Assembly (NCBI GenBank): GCA_023266115.1
Contig: JAHFRU010000016.1
Coordinates: 1 to 64,000, forward strand
Direction: 5' to 3'
Length of the DNA: 64,000 nucleotides
From: Gammaproteobacteria bacterium
GTDB taxonomy: Bacteria; Pseudomonadota; Gammaproteobacteria; VBWC01
The notes beneath the pieces are model-generated. The model had not been told where the DNA came from. It saw only the letters and a list, made by a program, of their open reading frames with translations, and searched no databases. This document shows positions 56,604 to 64,000 of this stretch, piece after piece; position 1 is the stretch's first letter; every line of letters starts with the position of its first letter. The position numbers and the translations under genes were made by a program.

Positions 56604-57945
56604 CGCAGCGGCCAAACTCGGTAACCCCGCCCAGGCGGTGGCCGCAACGCAGCCGCTCGCCGACCGCATGCGGCCGCAACGCCTCGAGGACTTTGCCGGC
56701 CAGACGCATCTGCTCGGTCCCGGCAAGCCGCTGCGGCTCGCGATTGAGTCCGACCGCCTCCACTCGATGATCTTCTGGGGTCCGCCCGGCACCGGCAAGA
56801 CCACGCTCGCGCGCATGATTGCGCGCCGCGCCAACGCGCAGTTCATCAACATCTCCGCGGTGCTCGCCGGCGTCAAGGACGTACGTGCCGCGGTCGACAG
56901 CGCGAAACAGCTGTTGCGGGAACAGGGCCAGGGGACCGTACTGTTCGTCGACGAGGTGCACCGGTTCAACAAGGCGCAGCAGGACGCGTTCCTGCCATTC
57001 GTCGAGGACGGCACGTTCGTGCTCATCGGCGCAACGACCGAGAATCCGTCGTTCGAGCTCAACAGCGCGCTGTTATCCCGAGCGCGTGTCTATGTGCTGA
57101 AACGCCTCGAAGCGACGGACATCCGTGCGGTGATCGATCGCGCGCTGGCCGATGCCAAACACGGGCTCGGCGCGCGACCATTGGAAATCGCCAGTGAACT
57201 GCGTGACCGCCTCGCCGAGGCCGCCGACGGCGCCGCGCGCCGCGCGCTGAATTTTCTCGAAATCGCCGCCGACCTTACCGAGCCGCACGACGGCCGCGAG
57301 GTGATCGGCGAGGCGCTGGTGAACGATATCCTGTCGAACGGGCTGCGGCGCTTTGACAAGCGCGGCGAGATGTTCTACGACCAGATCTCCGCGCTGCACA
57401 AGGCCGTGCGCGGCTCCGATCCGGATGCCACGCTGTACTGGTACGCGCGCATGCTCGATGGCGGTTGCGATCCGCTGTACATCGCGCGGCGCGTCGTGCG
57501 CATGGCGAGCGAGGACATCGGCAACGCTGATCCGCGCGCGCTCGATATTGCGTTGAACGCATGGGACGTGCAGGAACGGCTCGGCAGTCCGGAAGGCGAA
57601 CTCGCCATTGCGCAGGCGGTCGTCTACATGGCCTGCGCCGCGAAAAGCAACGCGGTCTACACGGCGTTCGGCGCGGCGCAGGCGGACGCGCAGCAATACG
57701 GCTCGCTCGACGTGCCGCTGCACCTGCGCAATGCGCCGACAAAGCTGATGAAGGAGCTGGACTACGGCAAGGGCTACCGCTACGCGCACGACGAGGCCGA
57801 CGGTTACGCGGCCGGCGAACGCTATTTTCCGGACGACATGCCGGTCCGGCAGTATTATCATCCGGTGCCGCGCGGGCTGGAGATCAAGATCGGCGAGAAA
57901 CTCGCGCAGCTGCGTCAGTTGGATCGGCAGAAGAAGAAAGAGTGA
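56596..57945 (+). CDS. rarA: Replication-associated recombination protein RarA
   Basis: AAA+ ATPase acting at stalled forks; 449 residues. [20 protein letters not shown], Walker [20 protein letters not shown], Walker [20 protein letters not shown], sensor 1 [20 protein letters not shown], and the C-terminal tetramerisation region [20 protein letters not shown] and [20 protein letters not shown] identify it. GTG 56596 (MSNAA) overlaps lolA by 8 bases; GTG 56581 is an alternative with 23 bases overlap. Confidence 0.96.
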   Translation: MSNAAAKLGNPAQAVAATQPLADRMRPQRLEDFAGQTHLLGPGKPLRLAIESDRLHSMIFWGPPGTGKTTLARMIARRANAQFINISAVLAGVKDVRAAVDSAKQLLREQGQGTVLFVDEVHRFNKAQQDAFLPFVEDGTFVLIGATTENPSFELNSALLSRARVYVLKRLEATDIRAVIDRALADAKHGLGARPLEIASELRDRLAEAADGAARRALNFLEIAADLTEPHDGREVIGEALVNDILSNGLRRFDKRGEMFYDQISALHKAVRGSDPDATLYWYARMLDGGCDPLYIARRVVRMASEDIGNADPRALDIALNAWDVQERLGSPEGELAIAQAVVYMACAAKSNAVYTAFGAAQADAQQYGSLDVPLHLRNAPTKLMKELDYGKGYRYAHDEADGYAAGERYFPDDMPVRQYYHPVPRGLEIKIGEKLAQLRQLDRQKKKE

Positions 57946-58019
57946 TTCACCACGAAGGGCACGAAGTAAAGATAATAACTTGAACCGCCGAGGAGCGGAG
58001 ACGCTGAGGCTGTTCTTGC

Positions 58020-58102
58020 CGTCATTCCTGCGGAAGCAGGAATCCAGTCCAACTAACGACCACTGGATTCCGGGTCTTCGCTTCGCTACGCCCGGAATGA
58101 CG
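58020..58102. repeat. Palindromic intergenic repeat, copy 3
   Basis: An 83-bp copy with CGTCATTCCTGCGGAAGCAG on the left and CGCTACGCCCGGAATGACG on the right. Each half forms a hairpin (ATTCCTGCGGAAGCAGGAAT and ATTCCGGG...GCCCGGAAT). It lies between rarA and crcB. Confidence 0.8.
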
Positions 58103-58160
58103 AGCAAATTTCTTCGTGTCCTTCGTCGTAAACAATTAGAATACTGGCGAAGGGAAACAT

Positions 58161-58535
58161 GTGAACCAGACACTGATGATCGCCGCTGGCGGTGCGCTGG
58201 GCGCGCTGTTGCGCTACTGGATGTCCAGTGGCATATACGCGTTGCTCGGGCGTGGCTTTCCGTGGGGCACTCTGGTCGTCAACGTGTTGGGTTCGCTGGC
58301 GGCGGGGTTTTTGTATGTCTGGCTGTTCGAGCGCTCGAGTCTCGGGCCCGAGTGGCGGGCGCTGTTGCTGGTCGGCCTGCTCGGCGCGTTCACGACGTTC
58401 TCAACGTTTTCCGTCGAGACGCTGAACCTCGTCGAGCAGGGCGCGCTGGCCAAGGCAATGTTGAATATCGCTGGCAGCGTCCTGCTGTGCCTGGGCGCGG
58501 CATGGGCCGGAATGCTGGCCGGGAGACAGCTATGA
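58161..58535 (+). CDS. crcB: Fluoride ion channel CrcB/Fluc
   Basis: A 124-residue four-span membrane protein of the Fluc family that exports fluoride. GGALGALLRYWMSSGIYALL, PWGTLVVNVLGSLAAGFLYV (the conserved Asn of the pore) and LLGAFTTFSTFSVETLNLV (Phe box and Na-site Thr) match. Start is GTG 58161, preceded by GAAGGGAAACAT. It overlaps the DUF190 gene by 4 bases. I see no fluoride riboswitch in the short leader. Confidence 0.95.
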   Translation: MNQTLMIAAGGALGALLRYWMSSGIYALLGRGFPWGTLVVNVLGSLAAGFLYVWLFERSSLGPEWRALLLVGLLGAFTTFSTFSVETLNLVEQGALAKAMLNIAGSVLLCLGAAWAGMLAGRQL

Positions 58536-58840
58536 ACGAGATCGACGTGACCATGGTGCGGATCTACCTGACTGAGGCAGAAGGGCAGCTCGATCCGCTG
58601 GTGAAGCGGCTGCATGACTGGGAAAAGGTTAAAGGCGTGACGGTGTTTCGCGGTATTTCGGGCTTCGGAAAATCCGGCAAGATGCATTCGTCGGCCCTGT
58701 TCGATACCGGACTGAATATGCCGGTGATCGTCGAATTCTTTGATGAGCCGGACAAGGTGCAAACCATTATCGAGCATCTCAGCACGACCATCGAGCCCGG
58801 CCACATTGTCCGCTGGCCAGCGCGGCTGATGGTGGGGTAG
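58532..58840 (+). CDS. DUF190 protein
   Basis: A 102-residue soluble protein of DUF190: VTMVRIYLTEAEGQLDPLVK, RLHDWEKVKGVTVFRGISGF, GKSGKMHSSALFDTGLNMPV and IVEFFDEPDKVQTIIEHLS. Its fold is PII-like. DUF190 genes are frequently coupled to crcB, as here (ATGA overlap at 58532), and are thought to modulate the fluoride channel; the mechanism is not known. Confidence 0.9.
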   Translation: MNEIDVTMVRIYLTEAEGQLDPLVKRLHDWEKVKGVTVFRGISGFGKSGKMHSSALFDTGLNMPVIVEFFDEPDKVQTIIEHLSTTIEPGHIVRWPARLMVG

Positions 58841-60130
<1,290 letters not shown>

Positions 60131-60155
60131 AGGAACATACGACATGTCCAAAGAA

Positions 60156-60278
60156 CGTCATTCCTGCGAAAGCAGGAATCCAGTCCATCCGGTTACGAAT
60201 GGCGGTGCGATTGGCAGGCGCAGCAGCTTCGTTATGGGCTGGATTCCGGGTCTTCGCTGCGCTACGCCCGGAATGACG
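60156..60278. repeat. Palindromic intergenic repeat, copy 4
   Basis: A 123-bp copy: CGTCATTCCTGCGAAAGCAG at the left and GCGCTACGCCCGGAATGACG at the right. It is closely related to copy 3, with a longer centre. It lies between serS and the aldolase/dehydrogenase gene. Confidence 0.8.
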
Positions 60279-60332
60279 GGTACTATACATTTTCGGTAAT
60301 CCGGACAATCACGAAACTTACACACATCGACC

Positions 60333-62306
60333 ATGCAAAATCTCTGGAATGAATTCGAGGCCGCCGGATTTCAGGGCGATCTGCAACAGCGTGTTTACAC
60401 GTCGCGCTTGCTGGGCCGCGACAAGACGCTGGTGATGCACGGCGGCGGCAATACCTCTGTCAAGATCACCGAACAGAACATTCTCGGCGAAGCAGAAGAC
60501 CTGCTTTATGTGAAGGGCAGCGGCTGGGACCTGGAGTTCATCGAGGCGGCGGGTTTCGCGCCGGTGCGGCTCGCGCATCTGGTGAAACTGGCGAAGCTGA
60601 AAGAATTGTCCGACCCCGAGATGGTCAACGAGCTGAAGACGCAGATGACCAACGCGTCCGCGCCGACGCCGTCAGTCGAGGCGATCCTGCACGCGGTGCT
60701 GCCGTTCAAGTACGTTGACCACACGCACTCGGACGCAGTGATCGCGGTGACCAACACCGCCAGCGGCGAACAGCGCGTGCGTGAAATCTACGGCGACACG
60801 GTGCTGATCGTGCCGTATGTGATGCCCGGCTTTGATCTGGCGCGCATGTGCGCCGATCTGGTCGAGCGCTACCTGACCGACAAGATGATCGGCATGGTGT
60901 TGCTGAATCACGGCATCTTCTCGTTCGGCGCGACGGCGCGTGAATCCTACGAGCGCATGATCGAGCTGGTGGGTCATGCCGAAGACTATCTGCGCTCGCA
61001 TCAGGCGTGGGACGTGGTGATGCCCGAGCCGCCCGGCGACGTGCCGGTGCATATGCACGATATCGTCCGGTTGCGCGATGGCCTGTCCAAAGCCGCCGGT
61101 GCGCCGCTGATCGTTTCGACGCAGCGTGATACCAAGAGCCGCGCGTTCGCCCGCCATCCCGACGTTGCGCGCCTGTCGCAGCAGGGCCCGGCGACACCGG
61201 ATCATGTGATCCGCACCAAGCGCGTGCCGATGCTGGGGCTTGATGTCGCCGGCTATAGCAGCGAATACAAAAAATACTTTGACGTCAACGACAAGCTGTC
61301 GCGCGTCAAAAAGACCATGCTTGATGCTGCACCGCGCGTGGTGCTTGATCCGGCGCTCGGTATGCTGACCGTCGGTCGTACCGCGAAGGACGCGGCCATC
61401 GTGCGTGATATCTATGATCACACTATTGACGTCATGCTGCGCGCTGCGGCGCTTGGTGGCTATCGCGCGCTTCCCGAAAAAGACATCTTCGACGTCGAGT
61501 ACTGGGACCTCGAACAGGCCAAGCTGCGCAAGAGCGGCAAACCGCCGGTCTATACCGGCGAGATCGTGATGATTACCGGCGCGGCCTCCGGCATCGGCCG
61601 TGCCTGCGTTGACAGCTTTCTGGTGCGCGGCGCGGCGGTGGTCGGCCTGGATATCAATAACAAGGTTGAGACCCTGCTCGATCGCCCCGAGTATTACGGC
61701 GTTACCTGCGATGTCACCGACGAATCGTCGCTGCAACGCGCGCTGGAACAGGCCGTGCTGCACTTCGGCGGGCTGGACATGCTGGTGCTGAACGCCGGCG
61801 TGTTTCCCGAGAGCTGCAACATCGCCGATCTGCACTACGAGGATTGGTGGCGCGTGATGAACGTCAACGTCGACGCTAGTCTGTCCCTCATGCGTCTCGG
61901 TCATCCGTTGCTGAAGCTCGCGCAACATGGTGGCCGGGTCGTTGTCATCGGCTCCAAGAATGTCTCGGCGCCTGGCCCCGGAGCTGCCGCGTATTCGGCA
62001 TCCAAGGCGGCACTGAACCAGCTCGCGCGCGTCGCGGCGCTGGAGTGGGGCAAGGACCGCATCCGCATCAATACCCTGCATCCCAACGCGGTGTTCGATA
62101 CCGCCATCTGGACCGCCGAGGTGCTGGAAACGCGCGCGCAGTCCTACGGCCTGACCGTGGAGCAGTACAAGGCAAAAAATGTGCTCAAGGTCGAGGTTAC
62201 CAGCCACGACGTCGCGGAGCTGGCCGCCGAGATGTGCGGCCCGTTGTTTGCCAAAACCACCGGTGCGCAATTACCGGTGGACGGCGGCAACGAGCGCGTG
62301 ATCTAA
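60333..62306 (+). CDS. Bifunctional class II aldolase/short-chain dehydrogenase
   Basis: A 657-residue fusion of the RhaD/YuxG type. The N-terminal half (1-400) is an aldolase II domain with MHGGGNTSVKITE and the zinc-binding His of VDHTHSDAVIAV and LLNHGIFSFG. The C-terminal half (410-657) is a short-chain dehydrogenase with TGAASGIGRACVDSF (NAD loop), VLNAGVFPES and the catalytic YSASKAALNQ. Related enzymes cleave rhamnulose-type phosphates or oxidise sugars and lactaldehyde. The substrate here is not known. No sugar kinase or transporter is next to it, so sugar catabolism cannot be inferred. Confidence 0.88.
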   Translation: MQNLWNEFEAAGFQGDLQQRVYTSRLLGRDKTLVMHGGGNTSVKITEQNILGEAEDLLYVKGSGWDLEFIEAAGFAPVRLAHLVKLAKLKELSDPEMVNELKTQMTNASAPTPSVEAILHAVLPFKYVDHTHSDAVIAVTNTASGEQRVREIYGDTVLIVPYVMPGFDLARMCADLVERYLTDKMIGMVLLNHGIFSFGATARESYERMIELVGHAEDYLRSHQAWDVVMPEPPGDVPVHMHDIVRLRDGLSKAAGAPLIVSTQRDTKSRAFARHPDVARLSQQGPATPDHVIRTKRVPMLGLDVAGYSSEYKKYFDVNDKLSRVKKTMLDAAPRVVLDPALGMLTVGRTAKDAAIVRDIYDHTIDVMLRAAALGGYRALPEKDIFDVEYWDLEQAKLRKSGKPPVYTGEIVMITGAASGIGRACVDSFLVRGAAVVGLDINNKVETLLDRPEYYGVTCDVTDESSLQRALEQAVLHFGGLDMLVLNAGVFPESCNIADLHYEDWWRVMNVNVDASLSLMRLGHPLLKLAQHGGRVVVIGSKNVSAPGPGAAAYSASKAALNQLARVAALEWGKDRIRINTLHPNAVFDTAIWTAEVLETRAQSYGLTVEQYKAKNVLKVEVTSHDVAELAAEMCGPLFAKTTGAQLPVDGGNERVI

Positions 62307-62331
62307 TCCTTGCCTTGCGGGATAATCGGGC

Positions 62332-63717
62332 ATGGAATTCTTCCCGGTATTTCTGAGAATTAGTGAACAGCCGTGTTTACTGATCGGGGGCGGCGACGTT
62401 GCCGCGCGCAAAGCTGCGCTGTTACAGCGCGCTGGCGGTCGCGTAACGATCGTCGCCCCTGACCTGGGCCAGCAATGCCGCGCACTGGTAGAAAGTGGCG
62501 GTGCGCACCACCGTCACAAATCCTTCTCCGCAGACGACCTCGATGGCATGCGGCTCGTCATCGCCGCGACCGACGACCGTGCGCTGAACGAACGCATCGC
62601 CAGCGCGTGCCGCGCGCGTCACATCCCCGTCAACGTCGTCGACAACCCCGATCTGTGCACGTTCGTGCTGCCATCGATCATCGACCGCAGTCCGGTGATC
62701 GTCGCCGTCTCGACCGGCGGCGCATCGCCGGTGCTCGCGCGCCTGCTGCGCGCTCGGCTCGAAACCCTGATCCCGGCCGGCTACGGCAAGCTCGCCGAGC
62801 TCGTCGGCCGTTATCGCACACAGGTCAAACAGCATTTCACCCGCCCGCAGGAACGGCGCAAGTTCTGGGAAAAGGTCTTGCAGGGTCCAATCGCCGAGAT
62901 GGTGTTCGCCGGTCGTGACCAACAGGCCGAGGCGGCGCTCGAAAAATCACTAAAGGAAACCGCGACCGATACCGCGCTCGGCGAGGTCTATCTCGTCGGC
63001 GCCGGCCCGGGCGATCCCGATCTGCTGACGTTTCGCGCGCTGCGCCTGATGCAGCAGTGCGACGTCGTGCTGTACGACCGCCTCGTCGCGCCGCCGATAC
63101 TCGATCTGGTACGCCGCGAGGCCGAGCGCATGTACGTCGGCAAAAAGGCCGCGTTTCACAGCGTGCGCCAGGACGAGATCAACGAGACGCTGGTGAAACT
63201 CGCGAAGCAGGGCAAGCGCGTGTTGCGCCTCAAGGGCGGCGACCCGTTCATCTTCGGCCGCGGCGGCGAAGAGATTGCGACGCTTGCGGAAGAAGGCATC
63301 CCGTTCCAGGTCGTGCCCGGCATCACCGCCGCCTCCGGCTGCGCGACCTATGCCGGTATTCCGTTAACGCATCGCGACTACGCGCAGTCCGTCGTGTTCG
63401 TCACCGGCCACAGAAAAGACGACACCGTGCATCTCAACTGGACCGAACTCGTCCAGCCGCAACAGACCGTCGTCATCTACATGGGCCTGCTCGGCCTTGA
63501 TGACATCTGCGCCGGGCTGATCAAGAATGGCATGTCACCGGCGATGCCCGCCGCACTGATCGAGCAGGGCACGACACCGCAACAACGCGTGGTTGTCGGC
63601 ACGGTACAAGACCTGCCGCAACGCGCCGAAGAAAACGAACTGCACGGCCCGACGCTGGTGATTATCGGCGAGGTGGTGAAGCTGCATGACAGTTTGAAGT
63701 GGTTTGGGGCGGGGTAA
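62332..63717 (+). CDS. cysG: Siroheme synthase CysG
   Basis: A 461-residue trifunctional enzyme making siroheme. The N-terminal dehydrogenase/ferrochelatase domain has [40 protein letters not shown] and [18 protein letters not shown]. The C-terminal uroporphyrinogen-III methyltransferase has [36 protein letters not shown] and [20 protein letters not shown]. Siroheme is the cofactor of sulfite and nitrite reductases. It ends the annotated genes; the next gene is outside. Confidence 0.97.
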   Translation: MEFFPVFLRISEQPCLLIGGGDVAARKAALLQRAGGRVTIVAPDLGQQCRALVESGGAHHRHKSFSADDLDGMRLVIAATDDRALNERIASACRARHIPVNVVDNPDLCTFVLPSIIDRSPVIVAVSTGGASPVLARLLRARLETLIPAGYGKLAELVGRYRTQVKQHFTRPQERRKFWEKVLQGPIAEMVFAGRDQQAEAALEKSLKETATDTALGEVYLVGAGPGDPDLLTFRALRLMQQCDVVLYDRLVAPPILDLVRREAERMYVGKKAAFHSVRQDEINETLVKLAKQGKRVLRLKGGDPFIFGRGGEEIATLAEEGIPFQVVPGITAASGCATYAGIPLTHRDYAQSVVFVTGHRKDDTVHLNWTELVQPQQTVVIYMGLLGLDDICAGLIKNGMSPAMPAALIEQGTTPQQRVVVGTVQDLPQRAEENELHGPTLVIIGEVVKLHDSLKWFGAG

Positions 63718-64000
63718 GGGTGAGCGGCGGAGGGCAGATTGATGAGGTCATTATGAATTCGTCACGCCACGGGTGGCGGCGCGGCGCGTGGTGTACTTGC
63801 CGATTTCATTAGGGTGTATTTCCCGGTAATATCCGGTTTAAGTAATTGATTTATTTAAGACGAGAAAGTGTTACACACCATGTTGGTGTAAAACAAGACA
63901 CCAATTAGGGTGTCGAAAACATGTTGGGCGTCACGTCTGCACCCACGTGGTAAGCCGCGGCCAAAGAACGTAAAATAAGCCTGAAATCGTACTGGAGGGA
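63718..64000. promoter_or_regulatory. Region after cysG with GTGT inverted repeats
   Basis: No gene is present. TTACAC (63871-63876) and GTGTAA (63886-63891) form one inverted repeat. GACACC (63897-63902) and GGTGTC (63909-63914) form a second, perfect one with a 6-base spacer. Further GGTGT words lie at about 63790 and 63813. The window ends in GGAGG, a ribosome binding site for a gene just outside. The region looks like an operator-bearing promoter for that gene. Confidence 0.45.

Noticed and set aside
58103-58160. Fluoride riboswitch before crcB
   Set aside because: The gap to the repeat is only 58 bases and lacks the conserved GGCGAUGG-type core and the pseudoknot partner.
60672-62270. 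A 532-codon minus-strand open frame opposite the aldolase/dehydrogenase
   Set aside because: It is the antisense of a gene with clear aldolase and dehydrogenase motifs; no domain is recognisable in the antisense product.

Overview
The window looks like the chromosome of a free-living gammaproteobacterium. GC content is moderately high, there is no phage or plasmid module, and the core gene order is classical: ffs-dnaX-ybaB-recR, purB-hflD-mnmA-nudJ-rluE-icd, cspD-clpS-clpA-infA-bpt-aat, trxB-ald-ftsK-lolA-rarA-crcB-serS, cysG. All names rest on motif and synteny recognition by eye; no database search was run. The species is not recognisable from the sequence.

Left third (1-19.6 kb), accessory and eroding. 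A very long coiled-coil protein on the minus strand runs off the left edge (GTG start at 2653). Two degenerate, inverted copies of one IS3-family element (2953-3498 and 8172-8338) bracket a small block: a DUF4136-type lipoprotein, an AI-2E transporter fragment, a yqjD-yqjE-yqjK-like envelope-stress trio, yjdM/phnA and a PRC-barrel protein. A second, complete but doubly frameshifted IS3-family element (8339-9592) sits inside the second remnant. It abuts an exopolysaccharide/O-antigen-type cluster (9.6-19.0 kb): three GT4 and one GT2 glycosyltransferases, two methyltransferases, a WcaF-like acetyltransferase with an apparent frameshift, a probable YdcF-like remnant and a WecA-like initiating transferase.

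Middle (19.6-38.4 kb). This holds SRP RNA (ffs), dnaX, ybaB and recR. Next come a gutted PQQ sugar dehydrogenase, a membrane protein, a decayed response regulator followed by an intact one, and an Hpt-REC-REC-GGDEF diguanylate cyclase. Housekeeping genes follow: rsgA, an M48 protease, orn, queG, nnr, tsaE, amiC and mutL (with the latent-endonuclease motif). After a frameshifted gamma-glutamylcyclotransferase come a short secretin-like protein and a DUF7931-type protein. The 600-bp gap at 37775-38376 is the most interesting noncoding stretch. It holds what look like three tandem minus-strand small RNAs, each a closed stem with C-rich anti-Shine-Dalgarno-like single strands followed by a strong intrinsic terminator. 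The stems differ in sequence but stay paired between copies.

Right third (38.4-64 kb), conserved core. Purine synthesis, tRNA thiolation, isocitrate dehydrogenase and a compact N-degron module are found here. In the N-degron module, ClpS/ClpA recognise and unfold substrates while Bpt and Aat add the destabilising residue; a FemAB/DUF482-like acyltransferase is translationally coupled to aat. Then follow a PilZ protein, trxB, alanine dehydrogenase, ftsK, lolA, rarA, crcB with DUF190, serS, a fused aldolase/short-chain dehydrogenase and cysG. A family of palindromic intergenic repeats with CGTCATTCC...GGAATGACG ends occurs at least four times. The right edge is a promoter-like region with two GTGT-type inverted repeats and ends in a ribosome binding site for a gene outside the window.
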